Assembly (NCBI GenBank): GCA_943328915.2
Contig: CALQBW020000008.1
Span: 1-42,336, forward strand
Length of the DNA stretch: 42,336 nucleotides
Direction of reading: 5' to 3'
From: Singulisphaera sp. GP187
GTDB lineage: Bacteria; Chloroflexota; Chloroflexia; Chloroflexales; Roseiflexaceae
Each line of letters opens with the position of its first letter. Positions within the stretch are counted from its first letter, which is position 1. The notes below the pieces were generated by a model. It was not told where the DNA came from. It ran no database searches and saw nothing but the letters and a program-made list of their open reading frames with translations. This document shows positions 7,692-17,000 of the stretch, one piece after another. The position numbers were made by a program, and so were the translations under genes.

Positions 7692-10067
7692 TTATTTCAC
7701 ACTTGGTAATGAATTGTCTCGACGCCAGCTCCGTGCCCATGTCATGAGTGATTCTGACCACACAGTGGGATTGATATTCCCTGATTCGAGTGAGCGGCGC
7801 AAGACGGCGAGGAACCCACCAAGTACGCCCAAAATAATCCCACCCCACACCAATGCAACGCCTGGCTTGACGATTACCGTGACCACGGCCCGTGCTGGGT
7901 TGATGGGCAAGTTCAGTCCGCCGACGTTGATAATCACCCGTTTTTGGCTTGGATCAAACGCCGCCATCGAAGCCCGATGACCACCCGGCAAGTCGACCGG
8001 CATCTCTTTGATGGCCTTGGCAGGGTCTTTTTCGTTGGCCAAAATCACAATGCCTGGCACAATTTCGCTGGTTTTGCCTTGATACACCACGGTCAAACGT
8101 GCGCTAATATCAGCCGAGGCGGCATGATCGGTCGGTACGACAAAGCCATTAAAGGTGATTTTGTAAGGACCGACTTCTTTGGTTTCGCCTTCATTGAGGT
8201 CGGCAATATTGCGATCAAACGGAGGTTGGTATTCCACCGGAGAAATATACAAATCCTGGAATATTTCGCTCCGTACCGACGGCGTGGCCATCGTGGCACC
8301 CATGCGATTGTTGAAGTAGAGTTGTGGTGTGGCAGTACTGACATTGCCACCACGGGCAACGCGCATATCAAGTAAGCCACGACCAGTGGCATCCATACGC
8401 CAGCCGTTAAAGGTCAAATCATACCCAAAAATCGTCATCGTTTCGCCTTCGGGAATCACGACGCGCGTTTCGGGAGTGGCATACCATGTCGAAGTAATTG
8501 CCCCTACTACAAACAACATAATCCCGACATGGGCCAAATAGCCACCGATCCGTAGAAAGCCGCCTTTAAGGGTGCGGATAATCATGGTCACATTGGTGCC
8601 GACGGCAAATGTCGCAATCCCCAAATAGGCCACGGCCATAAAGGTGCGGGCACCCAAAATTACACCCACGCAGGTCACGATGACGGCCACAATTCCGGGC
8701 CAGCGAATGGTACGGAGCAGTTGGCGGGCATTGCTGTCACGCCAACCCAGCAACGGCCCAACAATCATCAAAGCCGCCAAAATCAATCCGAGCGGCGCAA
8801 TGGTGGTGCTATAAAAACTGCCGATGAGGCCAAAGCGGCCATCTTGGAATGGTTTCGCTCCGGCGTTGTACGTCGTGCCATCATCTAATTGGAACATGGA
8901 TCCAAAAAATCCTTGCAACTGTTGTCCAACCCCTGGAAAAGCCGAAATCACTGGCATTGACGTACCCAACGCCACAATCCCCGCCATCAGCATCACGACC
9001 AAAATCATCAACGAGAAAAAACTATCGCGTGATAATAATTTCTCAGACATCGGCACTGAGGGGATATCGCGCCAACGCCAGGCAACCACACCAAAACCCA
9101 ATATTGCCAATATCGCCAAAAAGCTGGTCATCACCCACTTCAGGCCTTCTTCGACGAACGAGTGCACCGAAAAGGATGACAACACGCCGCTCCGGGTCAA
9201 AAAGGTCGAATAAAAGACCAGTACATAGGTCGCAACCGCCAACACTGCGGTAGTCCGGCGCAGCGAGCCTCCCGCACGTTGCACGAGCATGGCGTGGATG
9301 AGGGCTGCCACGGTCAACCACGGTACCAACGCCGAATTTTCGACGGGGTCCCAACCCCAGTACCCACCCCAACCCAACGTTTCGTAGGCCCAATAGCCAC
9401 CGAGGAGCAACGCCAAGCCCAACACCGCCCATGCGGCAATCGTCCAAGGCAACGCTGCTTTGACCCAGCCATCGTAATCGCGACGCCACAAACCGGCAAT
9501 GGCGTAGCTAAACGGCACCGCCATTAAGGCAAAGCCAGTAAACAAAATCGGGGGGTGAATCAACATCCAAATGTTGTGCAAGGTTGGATTTAAGCCTTTG
9601 CCATCGGTTGGCATGATTCCATCGGCTGTGACATGCAAAATAAATGGGTTGCGGATAAGCATGAATACGATCAAGGCACATTGAATAAACATTACCACAC
9701 TCAGCACATATGGCTCGGCGTGACGGGTACGTCGCACCAAAAACTGGGCACCGATGACCCCCCACAAGGCCCAAATCACAAACGACCCCGGTTGACCGGC
9801 CCAGACCGCTGCCACTCGGAAGTAGGATTCGAGATCTTGCGAGCTATAATTGTAGACGTATTCAACATCGTAGCGCTGTGCAACGAACAAATAATTCAAC
9901 ATCACCACAACGGCCAGGACTCCAACCAATGTCAATCGCGTGCCAATCCGACCATACTTCAATGCCTGTGGACGACCGAGTGGCACCAAACAATAACTGA
10001 TACTTGCCATAGCAGCCATGGCAATGGTTGCAACGATTAACAATGTCCCAAAAAAGTAAACTGACAT
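7692..10067 (-). CDS. ccmF: cytochrome c heme lyase subunit CcmF
   Basis: A 791-residue multi-spanning membrane protein that, in System I maturation, receives heme from CcmE and joins it to apocytochrome c on the outer face. Seen: the WWD domain WGGYWGWDPVEN (233-244), conserved His of IHPPILFTGFA (170-180), HSF in the loop after VLSSFSVHSFVEEGLKW, and a large outer C-terminal domain (about 530-735) before a final membrane helix (VALVWGGIILGVLGGFLAVL). Length is somewhat longer than the ~650 of proteobacterial CcmF because of that domain. It follows ccmE by 24 bases and precedes the J/TPR gene by 12. Confidence 0.93.
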   Translation of the reverse strand: MSVYFFGTLLIVATIAMAAMASISYCLVPLGRPQALKYGRIGTRLTLVGVLAVVVMLNYLFVAQRYDVEYVYNYSSQDLESYFRVAAVWAGQPGSFVIWALWGVIGAQFLVRRTRHAEPYVLSVVMFIQCALIVFMLIRNPFILHVTADGIMPTDGKGLNPTLHNIWMLIHPPILFTGFALMAVPFSYAIAGLWRRDYDGWVKAALPWTIAAWAVLGLALLLGGYWAYETLGWGGYWGWDPVENSALVPWLTVAALIHAMLVQRAGGSLRRTTAVLAVATYVLVFYSTFLTRSGVLSSFSVHSFVEEGLKWVMTSFLAILAILGFGVVAWRWRDIPSVPMSEKLLSRDSFFSLMILVVMLMAGIVALGTSMPVISAFPGVGQQLQGFFGSMFQLDDGTTYNAGAKPFQDGRFGLIGSFYSTTIAPLGLILAALMIVGPLLGWRDSNARQLLRTIRWPGIVAVIVTCVGVILGARTFMAVAYLGIATFAVGTNVTMIIRTLKGGFLRIGGYLAHVGIMLFVVGAITSTWYATPETRVVIPEGETMTIFGYDLTFNGWRMDATGRGLLDMRVARGGNVSTATPQLYFNNRMGATMATPSVRSEIFQDLYISPVEYQPPFDRNIADLNEGETKEVGPYKITFNGFVVPTDHAASADISARLTVVYQGKTSEIVPGIVILANEKDPAKAIKEMPVDLPGGHRASMAAFDPSQKRVIINVGGLNLPINPARAVVTVIVKPGVALVWGGIILGVLGGFLAVLRRSLESGNINPTVWSESLMTWARSWRRDNSLPSVK

Positions 10068-10091
10068 TCCGCCCTCGCTTCTCGTCGTGCG

Positions 10092-10517
10092 TTATTTAGC
10101 CGCAGTAGCGTTCAATTGCTCTTGATATTTCGATGGACATTTCACTAATAGACTTTCGGCCATGAAATTACCCGTTTTGACATCATAATTCCCTATCGCC
10201 ACAATACTCACTGCTTGTTCGAAATTTGATGGTTTGGGTTGACTATAAATCACAGGGATTTTTTGGCCCCGAGAGTCTTGTAACAAAAAAGTAAATTTGC
10301 CATCGGCGTTGTATTCGCCTTTATTGCCGAGAAACCCGGCCAATTGCACGCCACGCCCACTATCTTTGGCTTCGGCAATCAGCGTCGTATACGGCCGCAT
10401 TGATGAGCTCAGGCCATAATAGCCCAGCACAACCGACAACACAATTATCGCAATACCGATGAAATGCAACGGTCTCAGCTTCTGCTTCGTTGTGGGAGGC
10501 AATGTCATGTTCCTCAT
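10092..10517 (-). CDS. ccmE: heme chaperone CcmE, CXXXY type
   Basis: A 141-residue membrane-anchored heme carrier. One helix (about 19-35, FIGIAIIVLSVVLGYYG) then an OB-fold outer domain (GVQLAGFLGNKGEYNADGKF, VIYSQPKPSNFEQAVSIVAIG). In most CcmE a His in an HXXXY-type motif binds heme covalently; here the site reads LLVKCPSKY, so Cys127 replaces His and Tyr131 is kept. Cys-type (CXXXY) CcmE proteins are known from some delta-proteobacteria such as Desulfovibrio and from archaea, and often occur where CcmH is missing. Start chosen at 10517 because AAGGA precedes it at good spacing; an ATG three codons later is possible. Confidence 0.9.
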   Translation of the reverse strand: MRNMTLPPTTKQKLRPLHFIGIAIIVLSVVLGYYGLSSSMRPYTTLIAEAKDSGRGVQLAGFLGNKGEYNADGKFTFLLQDSRGQKIPVIYSQPKPSNFEQAVSIVAIGNYDVKTGNFMAESLLVKCPSKYQEQLNATAAK

Positions 10518-10553
10518 CTGACTATCCTTCTCGGTTACCGAGTATCTCCAAAA

Positions 10554-10754
10554 CTACTCCGCGGAACGATCATTGGTTATGGTAGCCCGTGGTGCGGGGG
10601 CATCAGTGCTGCTAGTGCGTTCGTTGAGTTGGCGCGCCACGTCTTGGGTGGCATGGTCAATCCGCAATAAATAGAAGAACACCCCAACCCAAACAATCAA
10701 CGCCGTCGACATTGCCACATAAATGGCAACCCCTGCATCAAGGATTGTGGTCAT
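10554..10754 (-). CDS. ccmD: CcmD-like small membrane protein
   Basis: A 66-residue protein with one membrane helix (about 9-30, AIYVAMSTALIVWVGVFFYLL) followed by a charged cytoplasmic tail beginning RIDHATQDVARQL. In System I, CcmD is a small single-span protein that helps release holo-CcmE from CcmC and CcmAB. The assignment rests on size, layout, and position: its start overlaps the stop of ccmC by 4 bases and ccmE follows 36 bases later. Sequence conservation in this family is low. Confidence 0.75.
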   Translation of the reverse strand: MTTILDAGVAIYVAMSTALIVWVGVFFYLLRIDHATQDVARQLNERTSSTDAPAPRATITNDRSAE

Positions 10755-11716
10755 ATGTTTATCTCCCCTGGGGTCAGCGTCAGCTGCACCTGCAAAATCG
10801 TCCGTCGGATTTTATACAACCAAAACGCCAAGGCCAAAAAGCCTAAATTGCTCGCCAAAAAGACCCACAATGTACGGGGATTGCTCAATAAATTCGTGCC
10901 AGGCGCTTGCATATTGACCCGTATCGTCCCAGCAGTTGCATCGGCTTCAAGCAATACCATGCGGAATTGTTGGCCAGGGAATTCGGGGCGATCGGCCGGC
11001 TTGCCGTCACCATCGAGTGACGGCACCAACGTGGCAATATTTTTCATCCCCGGCATACGTACTTCTATAGTGGCGTGGGTGAGTGTCCCAGTTTTGACGA
11101 GTGATTTGAATTCAATCACCACATCACCTAACTGGCCGATTTTGGCTCCGGTCAGACTGAGCGAAATCCCATCACATTTGCTGCCCTGCAAAAAAGCACA
11201 ATTGGGGTGGAGCGTACTATCGGCCACGCGCGGCGCCACAAACAACAAAAAGGGCATCGTCACTGCTGCAAAAATATTATAGACGGCAGCCAAACGGCGC
11301 CGCCGCTCACTGTCGTCGACCGACGAACGCAACGCAAAGTAAGCCGCATAAATCAACAACAACACGAGGATGGAAGTTTCACGTGGGTCCCAATTCCAAA
11401 ACGTGCCCCAAACGACTTCGGCGAAAATAGAACCGGTGATTGTGGCAAATATACAATAAAGTGTGCCTACTTCCGCAGCAGCTACTGCGGCCACGTCGCT
11501 TGCAGGGTTACGCTTCCATAAATAAATGATGCTATAGATTGCAGACAAACAGAACGCCGCTGATGTAATCCACGCCACAGGCACATGCACGATGATAATT
11601 CGGCCCGCATCACCCAAGCCAACGTATTGCGGTACCACTAAAAACATCGTATAGATAACGGCAGCAATCCACAATCCGAGGAAAATTTTTAGACCGTCGC
11701 CTTTGCGAAGCGCCAT
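10751..11716 (-). CDS. ccmC: heme handling protein CcmC with extra outer-loop domain
   Basis: A 321-residue membrane protein that loads heme onto CcmE. Seen: WWD motif WGTFWNWDPRET (103-114), first conserved His in RIIIVHVPVAWI (about 39-50), second in ADSTLHPN (about 165-172). Usual CcmC is about 240 residues with a short loop after the TLHP segment; here about 95 extra residues, including two Cys (CAFLQGSKC), are inserted before the last helix (LWVFLASNLGFLALAFWLY). The insert reads like a small beta-rich outer domain. A good SD (GAGGAG) precedes the ATG. It is separated from ccmB by 152 bases that hold a possible internal promoter. Confidence 0.9.
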   Translation of the reverse strand: MALRKGDGLKIFLGLWIAAVIYTMFLVVPQYVGLGDAGRIIIVHVPVAWITSAAFCLSAIYSIIYLWKRNPASDVAAVAAAEVGTLYCIFATITGSIFAEVVWGTFWNWDPRETSILVLLLIYAAYFALRSSVDDSERRRRLAAVYNIFAAVTMPFLLFVAPRVADSTLHPNCAFLQGSKCDGISLSLTGAKIGQLGDVVIEFKSLVKTGTLTHATIEVRMPGMKNIATLVPSLDGDGKPADRPEFPGQQFRMVLLEADATAGTIRVNMQAPGTNLLSNPRTLWVFLASNLGFLALAFWLYKIRRTILQVQLTLTPGEINI

Positions 11717-11750
11717 CGCATCTCCTCACGATAATTCAATAATCCTTCGC

Positions 11751-11779
11751 ATAATACCCCATCAAAGACAGATGAGCAA
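11751..11779 (-). promoter_or_regulatory. possible promoter for ccmCDEF
   Basis: On the minus strand TTGCTC (11774-11779) and TATTAT (11751-11756) are 17 bases apart, about 35 bases upstream of the ccmC start. This would let ccmC to the CcmG-like gene be transcribed separately from ccmAB. The match is moderate and untested; the gap between ccmB and ccmC has no terminator-like hairpin that I can see. Confidence 0.35.
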
Positions 11780-11868
11780 ATAGTGAGAAAGCGCATTGCT
11801 ATGCTGATTCCCCAATTTTTTACAAATTTTTCGCCATTCATAGAATCATAGGTCAGGAGGTGTGTTTT

Positions 11869-12552
11869 TCATTCCCAAACGGTGGCAAACAAAAACAACG
11901 ACGTGACAAACATCGCCACGGCATAGGCCAACAAGGTTTGGATGGGGGCCATACCGCGCTCCCAATTAACCCCGGCCAACGCCATGGCGGTACCACGCAC
12001 CGCCGTCACCAACATTGGGATGAGGATTGGCAAAGACAATACGGCAAACAACGCTCCTCGCGAGCTCGAGCGGGCAATAATTGCTGCTACCAACGTCGTA
12101 CCAGCCACCAAGGCCAGAGATCCCGACAGCAACATGCCAATCAACAAATCGCTGGCACCGACCCGAATATGCAACATCACAATGGCCAAAATAGTCACTA
12201 ATATGGTCAACCCCAACAACAATACCAAATTAAAACAGAGCTTGCCTAAATAGACTGCAATCGGTGGGGCTGCCAGACGCAACGCGGCAGCCGTGCGTTG
12301 TTCTTCTTCTACCACAAACACTCGTGCAAGGGCGGTAAACGCCGCAAACAACAGTACAATCCACAAAAACGCCGCATGCACCAACGCAACATCTGCCGAA
12401 GGCATCAACGGACCAAGCCCAAGGCTGACGGTGACCACACTACAAATCGCAAACAAGGCTACCGCATTCAAGGCTTGGCGATTGCGTAGTTCACTCCGCA
12501 ATTCACGCAAAAAAATTGCCCGCGTGGCGCGCCAAATCAATGGATCAATCAT
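11869..12552 (-). CDS. ccmB: heme exporter/CcmAB permease subunit CcmB
   Basis: A 227-residue membrane protein with about six helices, starting MIDPLIWRATRAIFLRELRS, a typical CcmB opening (cytoplasmic amphipathic segment before helix 1). VFVVEEEQRTAAALRLAA marks the characteristic cytoplasmic loop, and LLSGSLALVAGTTLVAAI and VLSLPILIPMLVTAV match later helices. With CcmA it forms an ABC transporter whose ATP hydrolysis releases holo-CcmE from CcmC. Its ATG overlaps the ccmA stop by 4 bases. Confidence 0.92.
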   Translation of the reverse strand: MIDPLIWRATRAIFLRELRSELRNRQALNAVALFAICSVVTVSLGLGPLMPSADVALVHAAFLWIVLLFAAFTALARVFVVEEEQRTAAALRLAAPPIAVYLGKLCFNLVLLLGLTILVTILAIVMLHIRVGASDLLIGMLLSGSLALVAGTTLVAAIIARSSSRGALFAVLSLPILIPMLVTAVRGTAMALAGVNWERGMAPIQTLLAYAVAMFVTSLFLFATVWE

Positions 12553-13172
12553 ATTGCCACCTCGAGTGCCACCAACACATCCGCAAAGCGCCGCTCACGC
12601 TCGTCGTTGGTGGCGATAATCGTCATACCGTGCTGGCGTTGGCGGGCTACCACCCGCGCCAACAAGTCGTGGCCAGTGGCATCGAGCATTACACTGGGCT
12701 CATCAAGCAACAACAACGCCGGTTGGTGGAGCAAGGCGTAGGCATAGCGCAAGCGGTGCGTCATCCCCGACGAGTACGTCGCCAGCAAATCACCCCCACG
12801 CCCCTCCAAGCCGACTTCACAGAGCAATTCGGCAATAGCAGTGTCGGTAATGGTAAAGCCACGGACATCCGCAAAAAAGCGTAGGTTTTCGTGACCGGTG
12901 AGTTCACGGTAGAGCATCAAATCGGGTGCCATCCAGCCGATTGCATGGCGCATCTGTAGCGGGGCATAGCGTACCGTATCTGCGATACACCAGACCGCAC
13001 CGGCTGTTGGCCGTTGCAATCCGGCGATGACCCGTAGCAACGTACTTTTGCCACTACCGTTACTCCCAGTCACCACTACTACTTGACCAGTGGTTACCTG
13101 CAACGACAAATCGTGGAGGACACGCCGGCGCCCATAATCGAGGGTGATATGTGTGAGTTCCAAAGCCTGCAT
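12549..13172 (-). CDS. ccmA: cytochrome c maturation ABC ATPase CcmA
   Basis: A 207-residue ABC ATPase, first gene of the ccm cluster. Walker A is GSNGSGKST (36-44), the signature is degenerate as YSSGM (about 133-137, in place of LSGGQ), Walker B is ALLLLDEPS (about 152-160). Near-normal length for CcmA (about 200-215). It powers the CcmAB complex that frees heme-loaded CcmE. Overlaps ccmB by 4 bases. The upstream 320 bases toward the ChrB-like gene must hold its promoter; a CATAAT about 50 bases upstream is the best -10 candidate but lacks a partner at 17 bases. Confidence 0.92.
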   Translation of the reverse strand: MQALELTHITLDYGRRRVLHDLSLQVTTGQVVVVTGSNGSGKSTLLRVIAGLQRPTAGAVWCIADTVRYAPLQMRHAIGWMAPDLMLYRELTGHENLRFFADVRGFTITDTAIAELLCEVGLEGRGGDLLATYSSGMTHRLRYAYALLHQPALLLLDEPSVMLDATGHDLLARVVARQRQHGMTIIATNDERERRFADVLVALEVAI

Positions 13173-13257
13173 AGCGGCATCCCCATCGTTGCTACCAAAT
13201 ATTTCTATTATGACATATCAGAAGTATGAAGTTTGAAGGAGGAAGTCCCCCAGCCTA

Positions 13258-13323
13258 ACGTCATTCCATGCCGGTTGCCACCGCAACCGTAGCCTGGAAT
13301 CTCCGTGGCATGGAAATATGACA
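13258..13323. repeat. REP-like palindromic element, copy 1
   Basis: CGTCATTCCATGC begins at 13259, followed by a perfect hairpin CGGTTGC-CACC-GCAACCG (13272-13289) and TGGAATCTCC (13295-13304). An outer inverted repeat pairs TCCATGCC (13265-13272) with GGCATGGA (13307-13314). The CGTCATTCC...GGAATC frame resembles the widely scattered bacterial REP-type palindromes. A second element with the same parts in different order is at 17365-17424. Confidence 0.55.
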
Positions 13324-13452
13324 TCGTACGGTCCAGTGCGGAGATTGCACTGCGCCTATAGCACCATGCAATGAGGTTGGAGTTTCTGCGTCCTCTGTGT
13401 TCCCTGTGCGAGATAATTGAACAGAAAATACCATGACACCCGACCGCGGTTC

Positions 13453-13464
13453 GTGTTATAACAC
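13453..13464. promoter_or_regulatory. 12-bp perfect palindrome upstream of the ChrB-like gene
   Basis: GTGTTATAACAC is a perfect palindrome ending 31 bases before the ATG at 13496. Its centre TTATAA could also serve as a -10 element, so a dimeric repressor bound here would block transcription. No regulator gene is adjacent. Confidence 0.4.
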
Positions 13465-13495
13465 ACCCAATCCATCAATAATTAGGAGCCTTGCC

Positions 13496-13939
13496 ATGAA
13501 ATGGTTGACCAAATCACATATCAAAGTAGGGCGCATCGGGTGTGCATGGTTGATTCATCGCTTTGTCGATCACAACCCGCAATTTATCTTTAGCGATGGG
13601 GTAGATTTGAGTGAAGAAGCAACCCGAGCTGGTGCGCTTTTGTTCCATGTCGAGGGCAGCGATTATGCTCGCGAAGGACTTGAATCGTCATTTGAAGTCC
13701 TCATCCGCAAAGCCAACCTGACCCACGACCCCGTCTTGGTGCTGATGAGCCATATCGTGGGCACCGCCGACGTCAAACAAAGCCCGCACAACCATCCTGC
13801 CGGCATCGGCTTGCGGGCTGTCTGCGATGGGCTCGGCTGGCGATATCCCGACGACGACGAACGTATTTTGCGCGAAGGATTTGTGGTCTATGACGCGTTG
13901 TACAGTTGGTGCCAACGCCAAATAAAAATCGGGACGTAA
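13496..13939 (+). CDS. ChrB C-terminal domain protein (chromate-resistance related)
   Basis: A 147-residue soluble protein starting MKWLTKSHIKVGRIGCAWLI, the hallmark of the ChrB_C domain: Arg/Cys and conserved DHNPQFIFSDGV, LFHVEGSDYAREG and, near the end, GFVVYDALYSWCQ. In proteobacteria ChrB has an extra N-terminal regulator domain and helps sense chromate; here only the C-terminal domain is present and no chrA transporter is nearby. The start was set at 13496 because of AGGAG 9 bases upstream, dropping about 20 residues of an upstream frame. Its specific activity is not known. Confidence 0.8.
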   Translation: MKWLTKSHIKVGRIGCAWLIHRFVDHNPQFIFSDGVDLSEEATRAGALLFHVEGSDYAREGLESSFEVLIRKANLTHDPVLVLMSHIVGTADVKQSPHNHPAGIGLRAVCDGLGWRYPDDDERILREGFVVYDALYSWCQRQIKIGT

Positions 13940-13976
13940 CGATAACGCCCCGTCACAGCCATCAATTTGCCTATGC

Positions 13977-14006
13977 GTAATGCCCACCGCGTACGGTGGG
14001 CATTAC
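13977..14006. terminator. bidirectional hairpin between convergent genes
   Basis: GTAATGCCCACCG (13977-13989) and CGGTGGGCATTAC (13994-14006) are perfect complements with a CGTA loop. It sits between the ends of the ChrB-like gene and the beta-propeller gene. There is no long T run, so it may act as a weak or factor-assisted terminator, or as an mRNA end stabiliser, for both strands. Confidence 0.6.
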
Positions 14007-14037
14007 GTGTCCATGAAGCGTCCGCAACCGAACGGGT

Positions 14038-17000
14038 TTAGGCGACCACACTATTCACGCCTGCGGCCGACACTTTTTTGCCAAAATCGGCAATCTCACC
14101 CGTAACCAAACCCTGCATACGACTAAAGACTTCATCGATGTTTTCGGACAAGCTGTCAAACACCGCCACTGCTTGATCGGTGGGACGATAATTCCCCACT
14201 GACACGGCATCGGCGATGCTGCCCAGTTTGGCGAGCATTTTGGTGCCATGATTCATTTGGCCAGGCCAACCCGGCTTGAGATCAGGGACTTGGATTTCTT
14301 TTTCCACAGCCAACACCTGGTCGCGCAAGGCGGCTGCTTGCTCGGCCAAGGCGGCGGTCTTTGGGTTGCGGGCGAGTCGTGTGTGCCAGCCGTCGAGCTG
14401 GGCGCGTACGTCACGCATTTGGTTGATAGCAGTGACGGCATCACCGGTGCGGTGATAAATGCGCATCAGCATTTCGAATTGGGCATCGAGGTCAGCTTGT
14501 GATGCGTCGCTGTAGGAATCGGGAACAATCGTCAATGGTTGACGGGCAATTTGACCATCTACGGTCAATTCGACCATATATTGGCCAGGAGCAACTTTGG
14601 GGCCATACATGAGTGATCCGGCAATAGGGTCGCTGCCGACGATTTTGGGCAGGGCTTTGACGCGCATGTCCCAGGTAAAGCGGTTCCAACCAGCCTTGGC
14701 CACGGTGCGCCGCAAGTCGTGTTTGCTGTCTGATTTTTCGACTTTGGTTCCTTCGGGGCGGCTATAAAACTCGTTGATCAAGGTCCCTTTGATGTCGTAA
14801 AAAGCCAAGCGGATGGGCGTGGTGGGGGTTTCTTTGAGCCAATAGGTGATAATCGCACCACGGGGCGGATTACTGCCCGCGTCGAGGAAGGTGCGCTCGA
14901 TGGCACCTTCGGGGGTGACGGTCACGGTATGCGCACAGACGTCACCCAGGCCCGCCATGTAGTTTTTGCCAGGAGCGCCAGCGCCATCTTCGTCTTCGAA
15001 CAAGGCGGCCAAGACGCGCTCGGTGGTGCGGGGCGCAAACAAATGCGCGCCTTGGGTGACCAGTGCCGGATTGTATTGGCGGAGCGGCGTGATGTCGTCG
15101 AGGATCCACATGGCGCGGCCATGGGTACCACACACCAAGTCGTCGTTTTTGATAATGAGGTCATAAATCGGACAAATGGGCAAGTTGAGTTGGAACAATT
15201 CCCAATTGTCGCCGCCATTAAACGACACATACAGGTTGGTTTCGGTGCCGGCAAACAACAAGCCTTTGCGTACGGAGTCTTCGCGGACAATCCGCACGAA
15301 ATGATCGCTCGCAATCCCGCTGACTACCCGCGTCCAGGTCACACCGCTGTCAGTGGAGCGATAGATATAGGGTGCGTAGTCGTCGAGTTTGTGGCGGGCG
15401 GCCGAGAAGGTGATGGTGTTGGCATCATGGGGCGATACTTCAATCGACGTGACCATGGCCCATTCGGGCATGTGGTCCGGCGTGACGTTTTGCCATGAAT
15501 TGCCGTTGTCGCGTGACACATGGATCAGCCCGTCGTCGGAACCGGCCCACAATTCGCCGCGGCGGTGGGGGGATTCGGTGAACGAAAAGACGGTACAGTA
15601 GACTTCGGCGCCCACCGAGTCACGGTCGATGGGACCACCGGTGATTTGTAGTTTGCTGGGGTCGTTGCGGGTCAAATCGGGGCTGATTGGCGTCCAGCTT
15701 TGACCTTCGTTGGTGGTCTTGAAGACAATATTGCCGGCGGCGTAGAGCACGTTGGCGTCGTGTGGTGAAAAGACGATGGGGTAGGTCCAGGCAAAGCGGT
15801 AGCGGTGGCTAATTGCCCCCTCACCCGTCATTGCTTCGGGCCAAGTCGTCACCAAGCGCACTTGTTTGGTGCGCTCGTCGTAGCGTTGCAAACAATTACC
15901 GCCACCCGATGAACTACCGATGGCGCCCAAATAGACGATATCGTCGTTTTTGGGGTCGACGGTGATGTAGCCACTTTCGCCCGTACCGGCAATGATGACA
16001 TTGCTCCACGGAATCGAGCTACTGGGGGTGCGGCTTGGTACGGCCAACGAGCTGTTGTCTTGTTGGGTGCCATAGACGCGGTAGGGTTTGCGGTTGTCGA
16101 CGCCGATGTGATAGTACTGCGAGGTGGGTTGATTGTAGACGCTGGTCCAGGTTTTGCCAGTATTGAATGATACATTCGCGCCACCGTCGTTGCCTTGGAT
16201 CATGCGCTTGTTGTATGTAGGCGAGATCCACAAATCGTGGTTGTCGCCGTGGGGGGTATCGATTTGGGTAAAGGTACTGCCGGCGTCGGTGGACTTCCAG
16301 AACGACAAGTTGTTGACATAGACGGTATCGGGGTCTTGGGTGTCTGCATGCACGTGCGTGTAATACCAGGCCCGTGAAATCAACAAGTGGCTGTCGCTGA
16401 CATGCGTCCAGTGCTCGCCACCATCATCGGAACGGTATAACCCAGGGGCTTCGGCATGCTGAATCAAGCACCATACCCGACCTGCTTGGGCGGGCGAGGC
16501 GGTGATACCCATTTTGCCGAGGGTGCCTTTGGGCAGACCGGGTTTGTTGGTGATATCTTCCCAAGTTTCGCCGCCGTCTTTGGAGCGATAGACGGCCGAA
16601 CCGGCGCCGCCGCTGGAGATTTCGGAGAAGGAGCGATGAGCTTCCCAGGTGGTGGCGTACAAAATCCGGGGGTTGGTGGCATCGACGGTCAAATCGATGG
16701 CGCCGGAGTTTTCGTCACGATACAACACCTGGCGCCAGGTTTCGCCGCCATCGGTGGTTTTGTAGATGCCCCGTTCGCTGTTGGGACCAAAGGCGTGCCC
16801 AAAGGCGGCCACCCACACGGTGTTGGGGTCTTGGGGGTGGATGCGCACTTTGGCGATGTGGCGGGTATCGGTCAAGCCCATGTGGCGCCAAGTGGTGCCG
16901 GCGTCGGTTGAGCGATAGACACCGTCGCCGTGCGAGACGTCGATGCGGATGGTGCTTTCACCGGTACCGGCCCAAATCACGTTGGGATCTGATTCGGCCA

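Larger units (their letters stand above)
13173..13495. other. divergent intergenic region between ccmA and the ChrB-like gene
   Basis: About 320 bases without a gene. It holds the ccmA promoter side (13173-13250), a REP-like palindromic element (13258-13323), and, next to the ChrB-like gene, a 12-base palindrome (13453-13464). Frames extending upstream of the ChrB-like start lack an SD and a conserved sequence. Confidence 0.6.

Noticed and set aside
8824-9489. Several 80-150 codon frames on both strands within ccmF
   Set aside because: Shadows of a long membrane protein gene with intact motifs.
14929-15498. 189-codon plus-strand frame inside the propeller gene (also 16456-16911)
   Set aside because: Antisense frames that arise from G+C-rich Asp-box coding; no family.
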